Assembly (NCBI GenBank): GCA_947095585.1
Contig: OX352765.1
Span: 89,054,965 to 89,118,964 of the forward strand
DNA: 64,000 nt
Source of the DNA: Nephrocerus scutellatus
Lineage: Eukaryota > Arthropoda > Insecta > Diptera > Pipunculidae
Direction: 5' to 3'
Below, one piece after another: positions 52,190 to 63,110 of this stretch. The notes under the pieces are model-generated. The model searched no databases, was not told where the DNA came from, and saw nothing but the letters and a program-made list of their open reading frames with translations. The first letter of the stretch is position 1. Each line of letters begins with the position of its first letter. Position numbers and translations under genes: made by a program.

Positions 52190-52660
52190 CAAAAGCTTAA
52201 GCTTACCAACATCTTCCTAGACGCCTTTTTGCAGCTTAAATCATACCATTCACCATCCTTCGGTTTGACACGTTTTATTCTGGAAGAAATAAAGTCTTTC
52301 ATACCAATGTGAATGTTGCTATTGAGGAAGAATAGCGGCCAGTTAAAATTCCTTAAGAATGTATTAAGGCCGTCCCAATTGGTTTTCTTGTAATGCCATT
52401 TAATTTATTTTGGAGCTTTTTCTATAAGTGGTCTAGAAACGAGAAATTAGCTGATACAACACAAAGGTTGGATGAGCCTTGATGAGATGATACATTAACG
52501 CTGTATTTATCAGAAATAGAGGTAAGAAACAAGTTCAGAATGTTGGCGGAATGATTCGCAATGTCAGGAATTCGTGTAGGATCAGTCACGCACGGTGCGG
52601 ATAAAGTAACATAAAGTGGAATCAACTTAACCAATCAGGCAGACATGTGGGTCGCTCTAA
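52190..52660 (-). mobile_element. LINE endonuclease end and linker fragment
   Basis: Minus-strand reading KLIPLYVTLSAPCVTDPTRI, PDIANHSANILNLFLTSISD, YSVNVSSHQGSSNLCVVSAN (a damaged GSSDHxVV motif), then WDGLNTFLRNFNWPLFFL and SRIKRVKPKDGEWYDL. This is the C-terminal part of an APE endonuclease and the start of the linker. No RT follows; array 3 replaces it. Confidence 0.75.
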
Positions 52661-52691
52661 GCCGACTTGGTGCTGAACAGTTGAGAAAGTA

Positions 52692-54000
52692 CAGGGTTTT
52701 TCAATAAGAGCACTTCAACTTTTTTTTTTAATAAAACACAAACTGTTCGACTTTTGAACTAACTTTTTTTTTATTGACGAATTTGAACATATACATATGA
52801 TACATTTAAGTATGAAACTCGATTTCTTTTGCATGACCACCGCGTGCACGTTTTACGAAGTCCAATCCTTGAACCCAATTTTCGACCACTCTTTCGCATA
52901 AATCGGCCGAAATTCCAGCAATTTCACGTTCAATATTGGCTCTGAGCTCTTGCAACGTCGCCGGCTTATTGGCATAGACCAATGACTTCACATAACCCCA
53001 AAGAAAATAATCTAGAGGTGTCAAATCACACGAGCGCGGCGGCCACTGGACGGGCCCATTTCGCGAAATAACACGCTCATCGAACTTAGTCTTCCATAAC
53101 GCGATTGTATCGTGGGCTGTGTGGCATGTGGCCCCGTCCTGCTGAAACCACATGTCCAAGTCCATTCCATTCAATTGCGGCCAAAAAAAATCGTTTATCA
53201 TATCGCGGTACCGATTTCCATTAACAGTAACGTGGCTATCGTTATCGTCGATGACAAAATATGGCCCAATGACGCCGCCGGCATGTAATCCGCACCAAAC
53301 AGTGGCTTTTTCGGGATGCAACGGAGCCTCATGAATCACGTGTGGGTTGTTTTCTGCCCAGTAATGCATATTTTGCTTGTTGACAAATCCTTCTAGCCAA
53401 AAGTGAGCCTCATCGCTGAAGATGATTTTTCGGTGAAAATCTGCATAATTTTCGATTTGCTCTTGAGCCCAATTCACGAATCGGCGTCGCTTGAAATGGT
53501 CAAACGGCTTTAGTTTTTGTGTCAGCTTGATCTTATACGAATGTAGGCCAAGATCTTTACGTAAAATTCGCCACAATGATGTCACAGAAAGGCCCAATTG
53601 TTGCGAACGTCGTGTGAGCGACACATTCGCGTCTTCTTGAACTGAAGCCCTGGCGGCTGCGATGTTTTCAACACTTCGAGCACTTCTTGCTCTCGAGGGC
53701 ACCGGAACATTATGTAGCGAAAACGTAGACTCAAATTTTGCCACTATACGGTCGATTGTCGAACGGGCTGGCTTGTTAAATGGACCGTAAAATGGCCGTA
53801 ATGCTCTTAAAGTAGCGGCAACAGAACGATTATTTTGATAAAAAATTTGCACGATTTGCAATCGCTGTTCACATGTGTAGCGTTTCATGATAAAATGTAT
53901 ACTAATGAAGTTTCCAAATGACAAAAGAACAATAAAAAATATGGCGTCGTTCGCCGTCCCTATCGGAGAAAAGTTGAAGCGTACCTGTTGAAACACCCGA
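52692..54000 (-). mobile_element. Mariner-family transposon (D,D41D), apparently complete
   Basis: 1309 bp flanked by TA at 52690-52691 and 54001-54002. The terminal repeats, 32 bp each, match at 24 positions: CAGGGTTTTTCAATAAGAGC at the left, and TCGGGTGTTTCAACAGGTAC read inward from the right; both inner parts share CTTCAACTTTT. A single uninterrupted transposase fills the element. I recall D,D41D mariners ('rosa') from Ceratitis; assignment to that lineage is inference. Confidence 0.93.
52806..53888 (-). CDS. Mariner D,D41D transposase, uninterrupted
   Basis: 360 residues from MKRYTCEQRLQIV. The frame is open 36 codons further up, but that part runs into the terminal repeat, so the internal ATG is preferred. 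Residues 1-110 carry two helix-turn-helix regions for terminal-repeat binding (ARSTIDRIVAKFE; VSLTRRSQQLGLS with SLWRIL). Catalytic Asp159 is in KIIFSDEAHFW, Asp251 in MWFQQDGATCHTA, Asp293 in CDLTPLDYFLWGY, i.e. 91 and 41 residues apart. The usual WVPHxL motif is replaced by LHSYKIKLTQ. The protein cuts and rejoins the element at TA sites. Length fits the family and no key residue is missing, so activity is possible. Confidence 0.93.
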   Translation of the reverse strand: MKRYTCEQRLQIVQIFYQNNRSVAATLRALRPFYGPFNKPARSTIDRIVAKFESTFSLHNVPVPSRARSARSVENIAAARASVQEDANVSLTRRSQQLGLSVTSLWRILRKDLGLHSYKIKLTQKLKPFDHFKRRRFVNWAQEQIENYADFHRKIIFSDEAHFWLEGFVNKQNMHYWAENNPHVIHEAPLHPEKATVWCGLHAGGVIGPYFVIDDNDSHVTVNGNRYRDMINDFFWPQLNGMDLDMWFQQDGATCHTAHDTIALWKTKFDERVISRNGPVQWPPRSCDLTPLDYFLWGYVKSLVYANKPATLQELRANIEREIAGISADLCERVVENWVQGLDFVKRARGGHAKEIEFHT

Positions 54001-54002
54001 TA

Positions 54003-55299
54003 TTAAGGTAGTTGGGCAGATGGGGAATGAGTTGAAGACAGCTTTAATACTTTTCATGCAACCGGAAATAATTGTTAGTAAGTGTAATGGACGCCCATGA
54101 GGGGAAACACTACCCAACAACAACTACGGCACGTACCAGTACGCCCAGATTTGCTCTTAACAGCAGCACAATGTGTTGAAATCGGAACTTTTGAAATTAG
54201 ATTTTTTTGAGAAAAGTTGTTTCTTGTTTTACTTTGTTTTTATTTAAAGCCTAAGTCCAAATCGCGATTGTAAGGCTAACAAAGAAGAGGAAAATTTCTA
54301 TGGAAAACTTTCAAAGTGTCTATAGATACAAGACTAACAAAGACCAACTGTAAAATAAGAGAAGTCTTTAGCAGCTGGTAAAAGGTAAAAGAAGTAACAT
54401 TTAAAACTTTTACCTATCAGGAATAGTGGCATCTTTTCTTGTTCCTATCATTTCTTTATCTGTACGCATCCTAGTATCTATCTATCTATGTATCTTGCTG
54501 CAATAAATATTCAACTTTAAAGTTTTATTACTCTTCTTCTAAAACAATAGGAAACTTTTTGAACAATTTTCACCCAGTAAATGAAGAAGGTTTCCGGGTA
54601 CTACAAGGCAAATGAGAAACTCTAACACTAAGATTCGATATGAATCGAAAAAGTTTTGCTTGCCCATCGTGCTGGACAACATAACATCGTACATCTGTAT
54701 TAAGTTTACTCTATAGAAGAAAAGTTAAATTACTTTCTATAATTATTATTGAACTTGGAATTATGTTTTTCTTCCCAGTTGCACAATGCACGTACATGCA
54801 TGATGCTATTCTTCAGAGGAATGGAATCTTTGTATTTAAGCTTTGTGCAATGCTGCTTACAATTTCTAAGTAATCGATCAAAAATTAATGAGAATTTTTC
54901 TCGACATAGTAAAGCGTACTATCTTAAAACATTTACAACTTAACTTTCCGATTTCGCTTTAATTTACAAATGCTATTGCTGTAGTGCTATTCATGGAAGA
55001 TGTGTAAATAGCGAGACTTGAAAGCTATTGTTTGATTAAATGGCAGATAGAAATTTAAATAAAATATGTTACTAAATTATTTTTGCTACATTCGCCAAAA
55101 TAAATGTGAAACACCCTTTTTAACCAACCAGGCATTATCCACTTTTCAGATATTGATACCAATCCCCCAACTAGTACAGCTAAAAGAAACGCTATCCATG
55201 GTATAAAAGCAAATAAAGCAACTAGACTTGATAGCCTACCTGCCGAGTTGCAGGGAGAAGACCATGAAGCTGCCTGCCTATAGTTTGCTTCTGCTTCCA
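54003..55299. other. Right flank DNA, nothing recognised
   Basis: AT-rich; short frames only, no motifs. A CTAT microsatellite near 54478-54492. Confidence 0.3.
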
Positions 55300-56575
55300 C
55301 TAAATTACTTACTTACTTATGTCCTATATCCCCTTGTTGGTCCTAGGGACTCTACTACGCCTACGCGCCATCGCCATCCTGAGATAACGGGTTCCATTGC
55401 ATTGCGTAGTTTGCTATGGAAGTGTCGCCTTTTCGGAGTGTATGAATCAATCCACTGCTACTTCCGTCGTTGGATGGTTGTGCCTATTGGTTCCTGACCC
55501 GTTCTCTGATAAAGATGTTCGTTAGAGATACGGATACGGCCAGAAAACCCTTAAGATGTTCCGTAGGCACCTATTTACGAACGTTTATAATCTTTTTGTG
55601 ATAGTAGCGGTAACCTTCCATGTGCTGTATCCATACAACAGCACAGATTCAACATTTGAACGGAACAGTCGCAGCTTGGTGTTTAAGCTGATAGTATTGC
55701 TTCGCCATATCATGGACATCATTCTAAACACCGATTTTGCTTTGCCGATTCGGTTGACAATGTCCTGTTTGGTTCCACCTTCGGTCGAGACAATACTCCC
55801 AAGATATTGGAAACTCTCTACTCTCTCTATAGGTTGTCCACCAATGTTAACTTAAGTTACTGAGTTAGTGCCGAGGTTGATGCATTTTGTTTTGGCAGTA
55901 TTAATCTTCAAACCCGCAACATTTGCCTTCCTCTCCACATGTGTTGTCATTTGGTGCAGCTCCATAATTCTGTGTGAGAGTAAACAAACGTCGTCAGCGT
56001 AAGCCAGATGTTTGAGTTGAGATGTAAGAGTCCAACGAGAATTCCTCCGTTTCCAGTAGATAAAGCTGCGCGAAGTACATCGCTAATCACCAACAAAAAA
56101 AGTATCGGCGATAGAATGCAACCTTGTCGTACCCCACTTAGGGTCTCGAATTCCTCTGACAGCTTAGAGTCATCATAGGTTGCTTTAATAATAGCTATTA
56201 GTTTATCGGGTATACCTCTCCTGCACAAGGCGAGCCAGATAAAGTGTCTGTTGACACTGTCAACCGCCTTCTCAAAATAGATTTGTGGTATACACAGGAG
56301 GATCCAGAGCGGAAACCTGCTTGTTCGGCATCGAGTGTATCTTCCAGATGTTCCTTAATTCGCTCAAGTACTACTTTGGCTATTACCTTTGCAACTGCAG
56401 GAAGAACGCAAATGTCTCTCCAGTTTTCGCACTCCATAAGACTACCTTTTTTAGGGAGCTTGACAATCATTCCCTTCTTCCACTCGTCGGGGAAACTTTC
56501 TACCTCCCAAGCTCTCTATACAAGGGGATATAAAAGCTCTGCTGATGTCGTTGGAGCTGCACGCAGAAGCTTTTC
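55300..56575 (-). mobile_element. Family A LINE copy: RT to 3' end
   Basis: Read on the minus strand: MIVKLPKKGSLMECENWRDI, VAKVIAKVVLERIKEHLEDT, DAEQAGFRSGSSC, then VNRHFIWLALCRRGIPDKLI, SGVRQGCILSPILFLLVISD (RT block 4), a decayed YADD-like region, VNIGGQPIERVESFQYLGSI and GKAKSVFRMMS, ending in a 3' tail GGGATATAGGACATAAGTAA followed by GTAAGTAA. A duplication near 56250-56300 and several frameshifts break it. Same family as 290-2385 and 13630-14192; it is the best preserved copy. Confidence 0.85.
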
Positions 56576-56672
56576 CTGCATTGGAGGAAAATTACCGGCG
56601 GCCACCACGTGGAGGTTTAATCGCACTTCCACCAGTCAGAGATAGTTACGGCCACCTGCAATTCTAGAGCAT
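56576..56672 (-). repeat. Short repeat at the upstream edge of the family A copy
   Basis: Counterpart of 34655-34765: CCTGCATTGGAGGAAAATTA, CCACGTGGAGG and GCAATTCTAGAGC. Present with and without the RT, so it may be a separate repeat or a conserved LINE segment. Confidence 0.55.
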
Positions 56673-57870
56673 TATGTATTGTTCCCCATATTCTGCTGAT
56701 GGCTGACCACAAGCATTTATTTATTCAACAATAATATACAAATTGTTAAAATATTTATTATATGGAGCGTTTTAAGAAGATGTGATCAGTTGTTTTTACT
56801 TTGTGCCTTTTATTATAGTTTTGCAAATCAAATTACAACGCGTTGGCTAACCTTTTATTAAAATATATATTTCAAAAATATTGCTATAAAATATGCACAA
56901 GTTCTCAAAGAAACAAAAACAAGAGTGAAAAGCGTTTCAAATTACCCAGCAAAGTACTTCTTGACAATTAATGAGAAAACTTTTTTACTCCTGAAGGTAT
57001 ACAAAACTTAAGGGGTGATTAGCATTTAAATGATGGCGACTGAATAAAAAAGCAATTACAAGGGTCGTAAAAGCGTCTCATCTCTACGACGCGACGTAAT
57101 TCCCAATTTTGTAGACAATTCAATATGATTGGTATTGACATTAATTTAATTAGCGTTTATACGGCTTCAAATGGAAACGCCCACCATCGACAAATACCAC
57201 CCACCCAAGGACTAACAATAAAAATGCTGGAGCTGTTCATTCGCCTGTCATTGTCTGCTACGAAGAGGACCGCCGGATACAAATCCTTTGATCGCTCATA
57301 TAAATATTTATGATGAGGAGGAAAGTAATAAAATACCTTTGCCCACACATACACACACATGGATAGGCAGTTGAGTACGTGCGCTGCTGCTCAATAAATC
57401 AATATGAGTGCATTGGATGTGAAAAAGGAAATTCCTCGACCTTGACATTAGACCCTTCATTAACGTTCGATATGCGTGTCACGCCAATATGAAGAATTCC
57501 AACGTTGGCCCCCTTGGATGTGGTAAAAGGCTGTTTTCTGATGGATGTGATAATATGGTAGGCTGTCTGTGTAAAACTCATAGACTGAAACATTGAAAGT
57601 AAATTACTTTATTATGACACGCAAGCTACAATTAAAGTAAATCGTAATACCTAAACGAGTCTGTTTAATTATTGAAGGTCAATACATTTTTCACTTAAAC
57701 AAAGCTCAACATTCTAACCGGCCACCCAACTGAGTATATATAATTTTATTCTTAATGACACTCCTCAAGGATCACACAAACTGTACAATCTTAATGAAGA
57801 AGACAGATGGTAACTATACGTTGAATCGAGAGGACACAATTAGAAGGCTAACGCTGGACAGGGTTAAAAG
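56673..57870. other. Right flank DNA, nothing recognised
   Basis: AT-rich. A less AT-rich patch at 57140-57300 (plus frame MIGIDINLISVYTASNGNA) has no recognised domain. Confidence 0.3.
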
Positions 57871-57874
57871 TAGC

Positions 57875-58430
57875 GAATAGGAGATCGTTAATGAAAATGA
57901 GAAAGAGTATCGGAGACAAAATAGAGCCTTGGCGAACACCGACGTTTATGCGGTGAACATTGGGTTTGAAACCGTCCAATACGACCGGGATTGAACGGCC
58001 AGAAAGGTAGTTACCTGTCTATATAGGCATTCATTTTCGACAAAAAAGAGCTTGATGCCACCCTCTGTCAAATGCCTTGGAAATATCGAGTCCAGAGTAC
58101 AACAACTTTGCTTTTACCAAATCTATGAATAGACTCGTTCCACTTTTCAGCGAGATAAGCCATCAAGTCACCTGTAGAACTGCTGGGCGCTAAGGATTTG
58201 ACGTGATTCAAGATATTGCATAAGATTACGATTGATCAGCGTTTTCATTACCTTAGAAAAAACGGATGTTAACGCAATTGGTCGGTACGAGAAAAGAGAT
58301 GACGGTTTACCCTTCTTAGGAACAGACAGGATAAAGGCTGTTTTCCAATTCATTGGGACATTTATTGTATACATCGTAGTATAAGAAAAGACCAAACCGA
58401 AAACGCATGAACGACCTCACAATGGAGGCT
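57875..58430 (-). mobile_element. Jockey/CR1-type RT fragment (family E)
   Basis: Minus-strand reading MNWKTAFILSVPKKGKPSSL, SYRPIALTSVFSKVMKTLIN, NLMQYLESRQILSAQQF (finger blocks), then broken frames giving LDSIFPRHLTEG, a LSGRSIPVVLDGF-like strand and VRQGSILSPILFLIF-like remnants. No YADD remains. Different from the other RT families in the window. Confidence 0.75.
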
Positions 58431-58479
58431 CAGCCAGCAGCATCTCAGGTTCTTTACATACTATAGATGAGAACAAGCT

Positions 58480-59640
58480 AATAAGTTGGAGAGGCATTTT
58501 GCCACATTACTTAATCGGCAAGACTGAAGTATCCCCGAACTTTGGAGAGAAGGCGGAAGCTATAAATTCGCGAATACTTACCTTGCCAGCCTACCAGCCT
58601 TGTTGAGATCAAAGCCGCATTAAAGGAATTAATTGAAAAATAAAGAAATTGGAAGTTTTCCAGGTGACTAAGGGATGATCGTTAAGCTTCCAGAAAAGTG
58701 TTACCTGATAGAGTATAGAGTGCGTATTGGAGAGCTTCGTGCACTATCCAAAATAATAGCTAGTATAGTTATGAAAAAAATTAAAGAGCATCTAGATTCC
58801 ACTTTGGATCATGCATCGAACACATCGTTATAGAACAATGCGTCGAGCTCAGATCTTCCTTCTTCTGCTCTTCACAGATTTTGAAAAGGAGTTTTGTGGT
58901 ATAACACGGTATTGCATTTAGCTTGTTTCGCGTATAAGAGTCATCCCAAAATATATAATATCTATTATTCAGGCTATATACGAGGGTGCTAACCGCCAAG
59001 TCTAATCTTACAAAAAGGGCCGTTATTGGAAGAATGTGGGGTTCAAAAAGGGTGCATAATGTCACTAATCTTATTTGCGGTTATGTCCTACTTGTAGCCC
59101 TTGTAATATATTGGACGATGGAATCTTCCCTAAAGCACTTGCGCTACGCTGAAGATATCTGCTTTCTTTCGCACTGAGTTATGGATCAACAGTAAATGGC
59201 TCAAAATATGGAAAGCCGAAGCAAGTAAAGTCTGACTGAGTATAAACGCGGCTAAAACAAAAACCCACAGCGTTTCAAATACCACTTTTCAAGTTAAGAT
59301 GGGTCGAGAGTTTTCTTTATTTAGTAAGCATTGCCTCAGACGACGTGGCTGCACTGTAATGCGGGTATCTAAAAGAAAAGCTGAGTTTGGAATTTTGGCA
59401 CAAGTATGGATAAGCAATGTTATCAGCACGAGAACTAAGCTAAGACTATTCCGCTCCAATGTAGAATCAGTAGTGATTTATTGGTACAGAAATTGGATGG
59501 TAACCATCATAGTAACTAGGAAACTACAGTCCTTTCTTAATAGGTTTCTTCTAATCATCCTACAGATCATGACATACAACATATATGTGCTGTGAGCAAA
59601 ATGCATACGTTTCTGGATAGTAATTCAGCATTTGGCAGGT
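58480..59640 (+). mobile_element. Family A-related LINE RT fragment, heavily decayed
   Basis: Plus-strand pieces: IKAALKELIEK, GMIVKLPEKCYLIEYR-like, VMKKIKEHLDSTLDHA, HIVIEQCVELRSSF, FTDFEKEF-like, a remnant of FKKGCIMS near 59040 and LRYAEDICFLSH (YADD block, near 59140), then KRKAEFGILAQVW and RNWMVTIIVTRKLQSFLNR. The order is RT finger to C-terminal tail. Closest to family A by motif wording but diverged. Confidence 0.7.
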
Positions 59641-60381
59641 TGTTGTCGATTTTCTTTTGATTTAAAATGTATCCAAAGTATTATCACTGGCCCGTCTAAT
59701 ATGCCTTTGTAATGAACCATAACTTTGTTGATTTAGTCTTGTTACAGCAGCGTCAACTTAACCACCATTTAACATACACAGAGATAAACAACATATTACC
59801 CGTTTTTTCAATAAAAGCTGCGTTCCGTTAAATGGATTGCAAGCCAGATAAGTTTTATAATACCACAGATTGACAAAAAAAGCAATACTTTTATTCCTAA
59901 GCACGCACGAATGCATAATATGACAGCTCACTTTGTTAGGCAGCATATCTTAGTACAACAACTTTAATAGTATTCTGTAGGTTGTTGTTCTAAGATAAAT
60001 CTTAAGATGCAAAGAAGTGTTGTGCCACTCTAACAGTTGGTTGGATTTATTATATGGCCTTCCAACAGCAATAAATTCATGATGGCAGTTTTATCGGTTC
60101 TCTGCTGTTGTTGTCGTTTATTTGTTTATGTGGTATATTGCCCAAAGTATACCCCTCTCAAAGTCATTGAAATGGAATTTACGATGATTGATATCGCACA
60201 TAGGACAGAGTTGAAAGCATTTATGGCACACAAGGACTCATAAAGATTGTTTTTTTTTTCTTCAAATAACTACGATCACATTTATGTTGTGTCAATGAAT
60301 GACACAAGAAGTTGTCATAAATAGAAATTTGTTTTCATCAATAATTACTTGCATCGTACACAGAGTTAATTTTAATTCAGC
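59641..60381. other. Right flank DNA, nothing recognised
   Basis: AT-rich; no feature recognised. Confidence 0.3.
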
Positions 60382-60393
60382 AAATTAACTCCG

Positions 60394-60632
60394 TGGTTTC
60401 TGAGCAGGAGGTTCGTGGTTCGAATTCCAGTAGCACCGAAGGTATTTTTCAAGATGTCCCGACAAACGTCAGAGAGTAACAACTTGGCACGGAAAGCTTC
60501 TTTTTTCGCTTTAGATCCGGCACTAAATTGTAGGTCCCCTCTATTTTGTGTGCAAAAATATAAATGCTCAACACAAATGGCTGCGACAAGCTAGGCCTTG
60601 GACCGCAATGGTCTGTCGCGCCAAATATTATT
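60394..60632 (+). mobile_element. tRNA-derived SINE copy 3, head shortened
   Basis: TGAGCAGGAGGTTCGTGGTT, CGAATTCCAGTAGCACCGAA, ACGGAAAGCTTCTTTTTTCG, TGTGTGCAAAAATATAAATG, AGGCCTTGGACCGCAATGGT and an ATATTATTA tail match copy 1. The A-box region is lost. A perfect 12-bp duplication, AAATTAACTCCG, flanks it (60382-60393 and 60633-60644). Thus it inserted in this shortened form or lost the head later. Confidence 0.9.
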
Positions 60633-60644
60633 AAATTAACTCCG

Positions 60645-61154
60645 CCACAAACCATGGTGCCAATTTATGATAATTTTACCTAAGCACCCATAAAATTCAC
60701 AGTCAGCTTTTGAAAATATTGAGTGATTACCCACCACAATTTTACACTAAGCAGAGACGTTTTCTACCAAGCAAATCAAACCCTCAGGATAATCGGAGCT
60801 CCATTGATAATCCGGCTTTTGATGTGGTCTAATTGGACACTTATTACTAATAACACATTCAATCCTCCGTGCTCCGTTTCCGTTTACTTGCAGTTTGCTT
60901 TTGCTTTAAAATCGGACTTTCACACTTGTAGACTAAACTCACTTCGTCTTTCGATTGCCTACAGTGCGCTGATGCTTCATAAGCGAATCTTCTCACTTAC
61001 AGGTTAAACTCTATCCGTTTTCGTGTGGTGGTGCTTTTTAAGCAGACTGTCGCACTCGTAGAAAAAGCTTTTCGATATTTGAACTGCATTCTTATTTTAA
61101 GTATCAGTATTGTAAGTAAGTAATCCTCGAAAATAAAGAAAACTAAATTATAAC
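60645..61154. other. Right flank DNA, nothing recognised
   Basis: No gene or repeat recognised. A weak repetition of CTTTCACACTTGTAGACTAA-like sequence occurs near 60920, 60990 and 61045. Confidence 0.3.
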
Positions 61155-63110
61155 TATTGAGGCCATTACAAAAATCAGAATATGACAGCTGTCATTCAAG
61201 ACATCATGTGCTCGGGGTGGGGTTTTTAGTCAGCAAAAGAATGAAAGCCACCGTTATCGGCTTTAAAGCAATAAATGAACGGCTATGCACCCTTCGCGTG
61301 CGGGGCAAATTTACAAACATAAGACTCATAAACGTTCATGCACCTACAGAGGATTCCCCAGATGATGAAAAAAAAATTCTTTGAATCAGTCGAACGGGAT
61401 CTTCATGCCTGCCCTCGGTATGATGTAAAAATCATTCTGGGGGGAAATGAATGCTAAAATAGGTAGGGATCCAGTATTCAGGCAGTACATTGGTACTAAT
61501 AGCTTACACGAGAACACCAATGACAATAGACAACGAGTCATAGAGATGGCAGCAAGCAATAATTTGATCGTTGCGAGTACAATGTTTGCGTGTAAAAATA
61601 TCCACAAAGCCACCTGGGTATCTCCTGATGGAGCCACTCGCAACCAGATAGACCACGTGTTGATAGATGACGAATCTAAGCTAGCGACTGAACGTAAGAA
61701 TGTTGGGTAGCGATCAATGCAACAATCTCATAGAACGCGGGCACGCGAAGATGAATATAAAAAGCTCAGAAGATATGAAAAAACAGTTCACCGGAGAAAG
61801 AAAGCAGTCTGGGAGAAAAATCTCGTCCATTAACTAGAATAGTACTAGAATAGTACAGAAGAGTTATCCTGTGCCCCATACATAAGAAAGGAGATATCAC
61901 AACATGCAGCAATTATCGGGGTATAAAATTGTTGGGTACCGCGTATAAGATTTTTTCCTCTATCCTTCAAGACAGGATACGCTAAGGTCATCATTGGTCC
62001 ACACCAGTGTGGCTTCATCCCAGGCAAATCAACAACTGATCTGATTTACACCTTCAGGAAGGTGATGGAAAAATGGCTAGAGTTTCAAAACTCACCTATG
62101 ATAGCATAGCCAGAGTAGAACTTTATAAAGCCATGAGAGAATTCGGCATCCCAAATAAACTGACAAGACTATGTAGCCAAGTAAAAATACCCAGGCCTGC
62201 GTCCCCTTCAACCTGACGTTGGAGAAAGTGATCCGATACTCTGACGTAACGGTGAGAGGTAGAATTCTCTATAAGTCCATTCAGATACTGGCTTACGCAG
62301 GCAATATTGACATCGTTGGTAGAAACCGAACAGCTGTACAGGAAGCTTTCATACAGATCGAGCAGGCGGCACGAAATCTGGGGCTGCACATAAATGAGAG
62401 CAAAACAAAGTACATGGTGGCCGCGTCTGCGAGTAGAAGATCCATTATTAGTCCAGCAATTAAAAGAGTGGACCGCGAAGTAGTGTAATCCTTTAACAAT
62501 CTCGGGTCAATTGTAGAAGCCGATAACAGCATCGAACTAGAAATACGCGCACGATTGCTCAAAGCCAACAAAGCCTACTATAGTCTGTCAAGTTAAAGAG
62601 TCTTGACAGACTGTAGTAAGATATCCAGCAACTTGACCATAACATCCAACCGGTGTATAAGACAATACCAGTTCTTACATATGGATCTGAGACTTCGATG
62701 CTTAGCAAAAAGCATTCTGACTTCTTAGCCGCATTCGAAAGAAAAGTCTTACGGAGAATTGTTGGCCCCGTATGTGAGGAAGGACGATTCTGAAGACTCT
62801 ATTATGATGTGATCTACAAGCGTTACCGCGATGTCGACTTGGTGAAAAGAATTTAACTCGGTAGGCTCCGGTGAGCAGGACACCTAGCTCGAATGAGCGA
62901 TGAGGATCCTGCTCGAAAATTCCTTTGCGGTAGGATTTACGAAACGCGACAGTCAGGCCGGCCAAGCCTACGCTGGAAGGATGGCGTGGACCAGGACGCC
63001 CAGAGTTTAGGGATGCAAAACTAGATGACATCGTCTCAAAATCTGCACCGGTGGAAAGAACAAAGAACAAGACCGGACCCTGGTTGTATGTAGACGATGA
63101 TAATAATGAA
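61155..63110 (+). mobile_element. Family B LINE copy: endonuclease, RT C-terminus and 3' end
   Basis: Endonuclease pieces at 61200-61665: VGFLVSKRMKATVIGFKAIN, KFTNIRLINVHAPTEDSPDD, EMNAKIGRDPVFRQYIGTNS and KNIHKATWVSPDGATRNQID. A deletion near 61665 jumps to DESKLATERKNVG; RT finger remnants follow (61860-62110) and the palm has AYAGNIDIVGRNRTAVQEAF (YADD degraded to YAGN), NLGLHINESKTKYMVAASAS, then SKEKSYGEL, a decayed LRWAGH-like tail and a 3' end with GATGATAATAATG. The most complete family B copy, though with stops and deletions. Confidence 0.85.
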
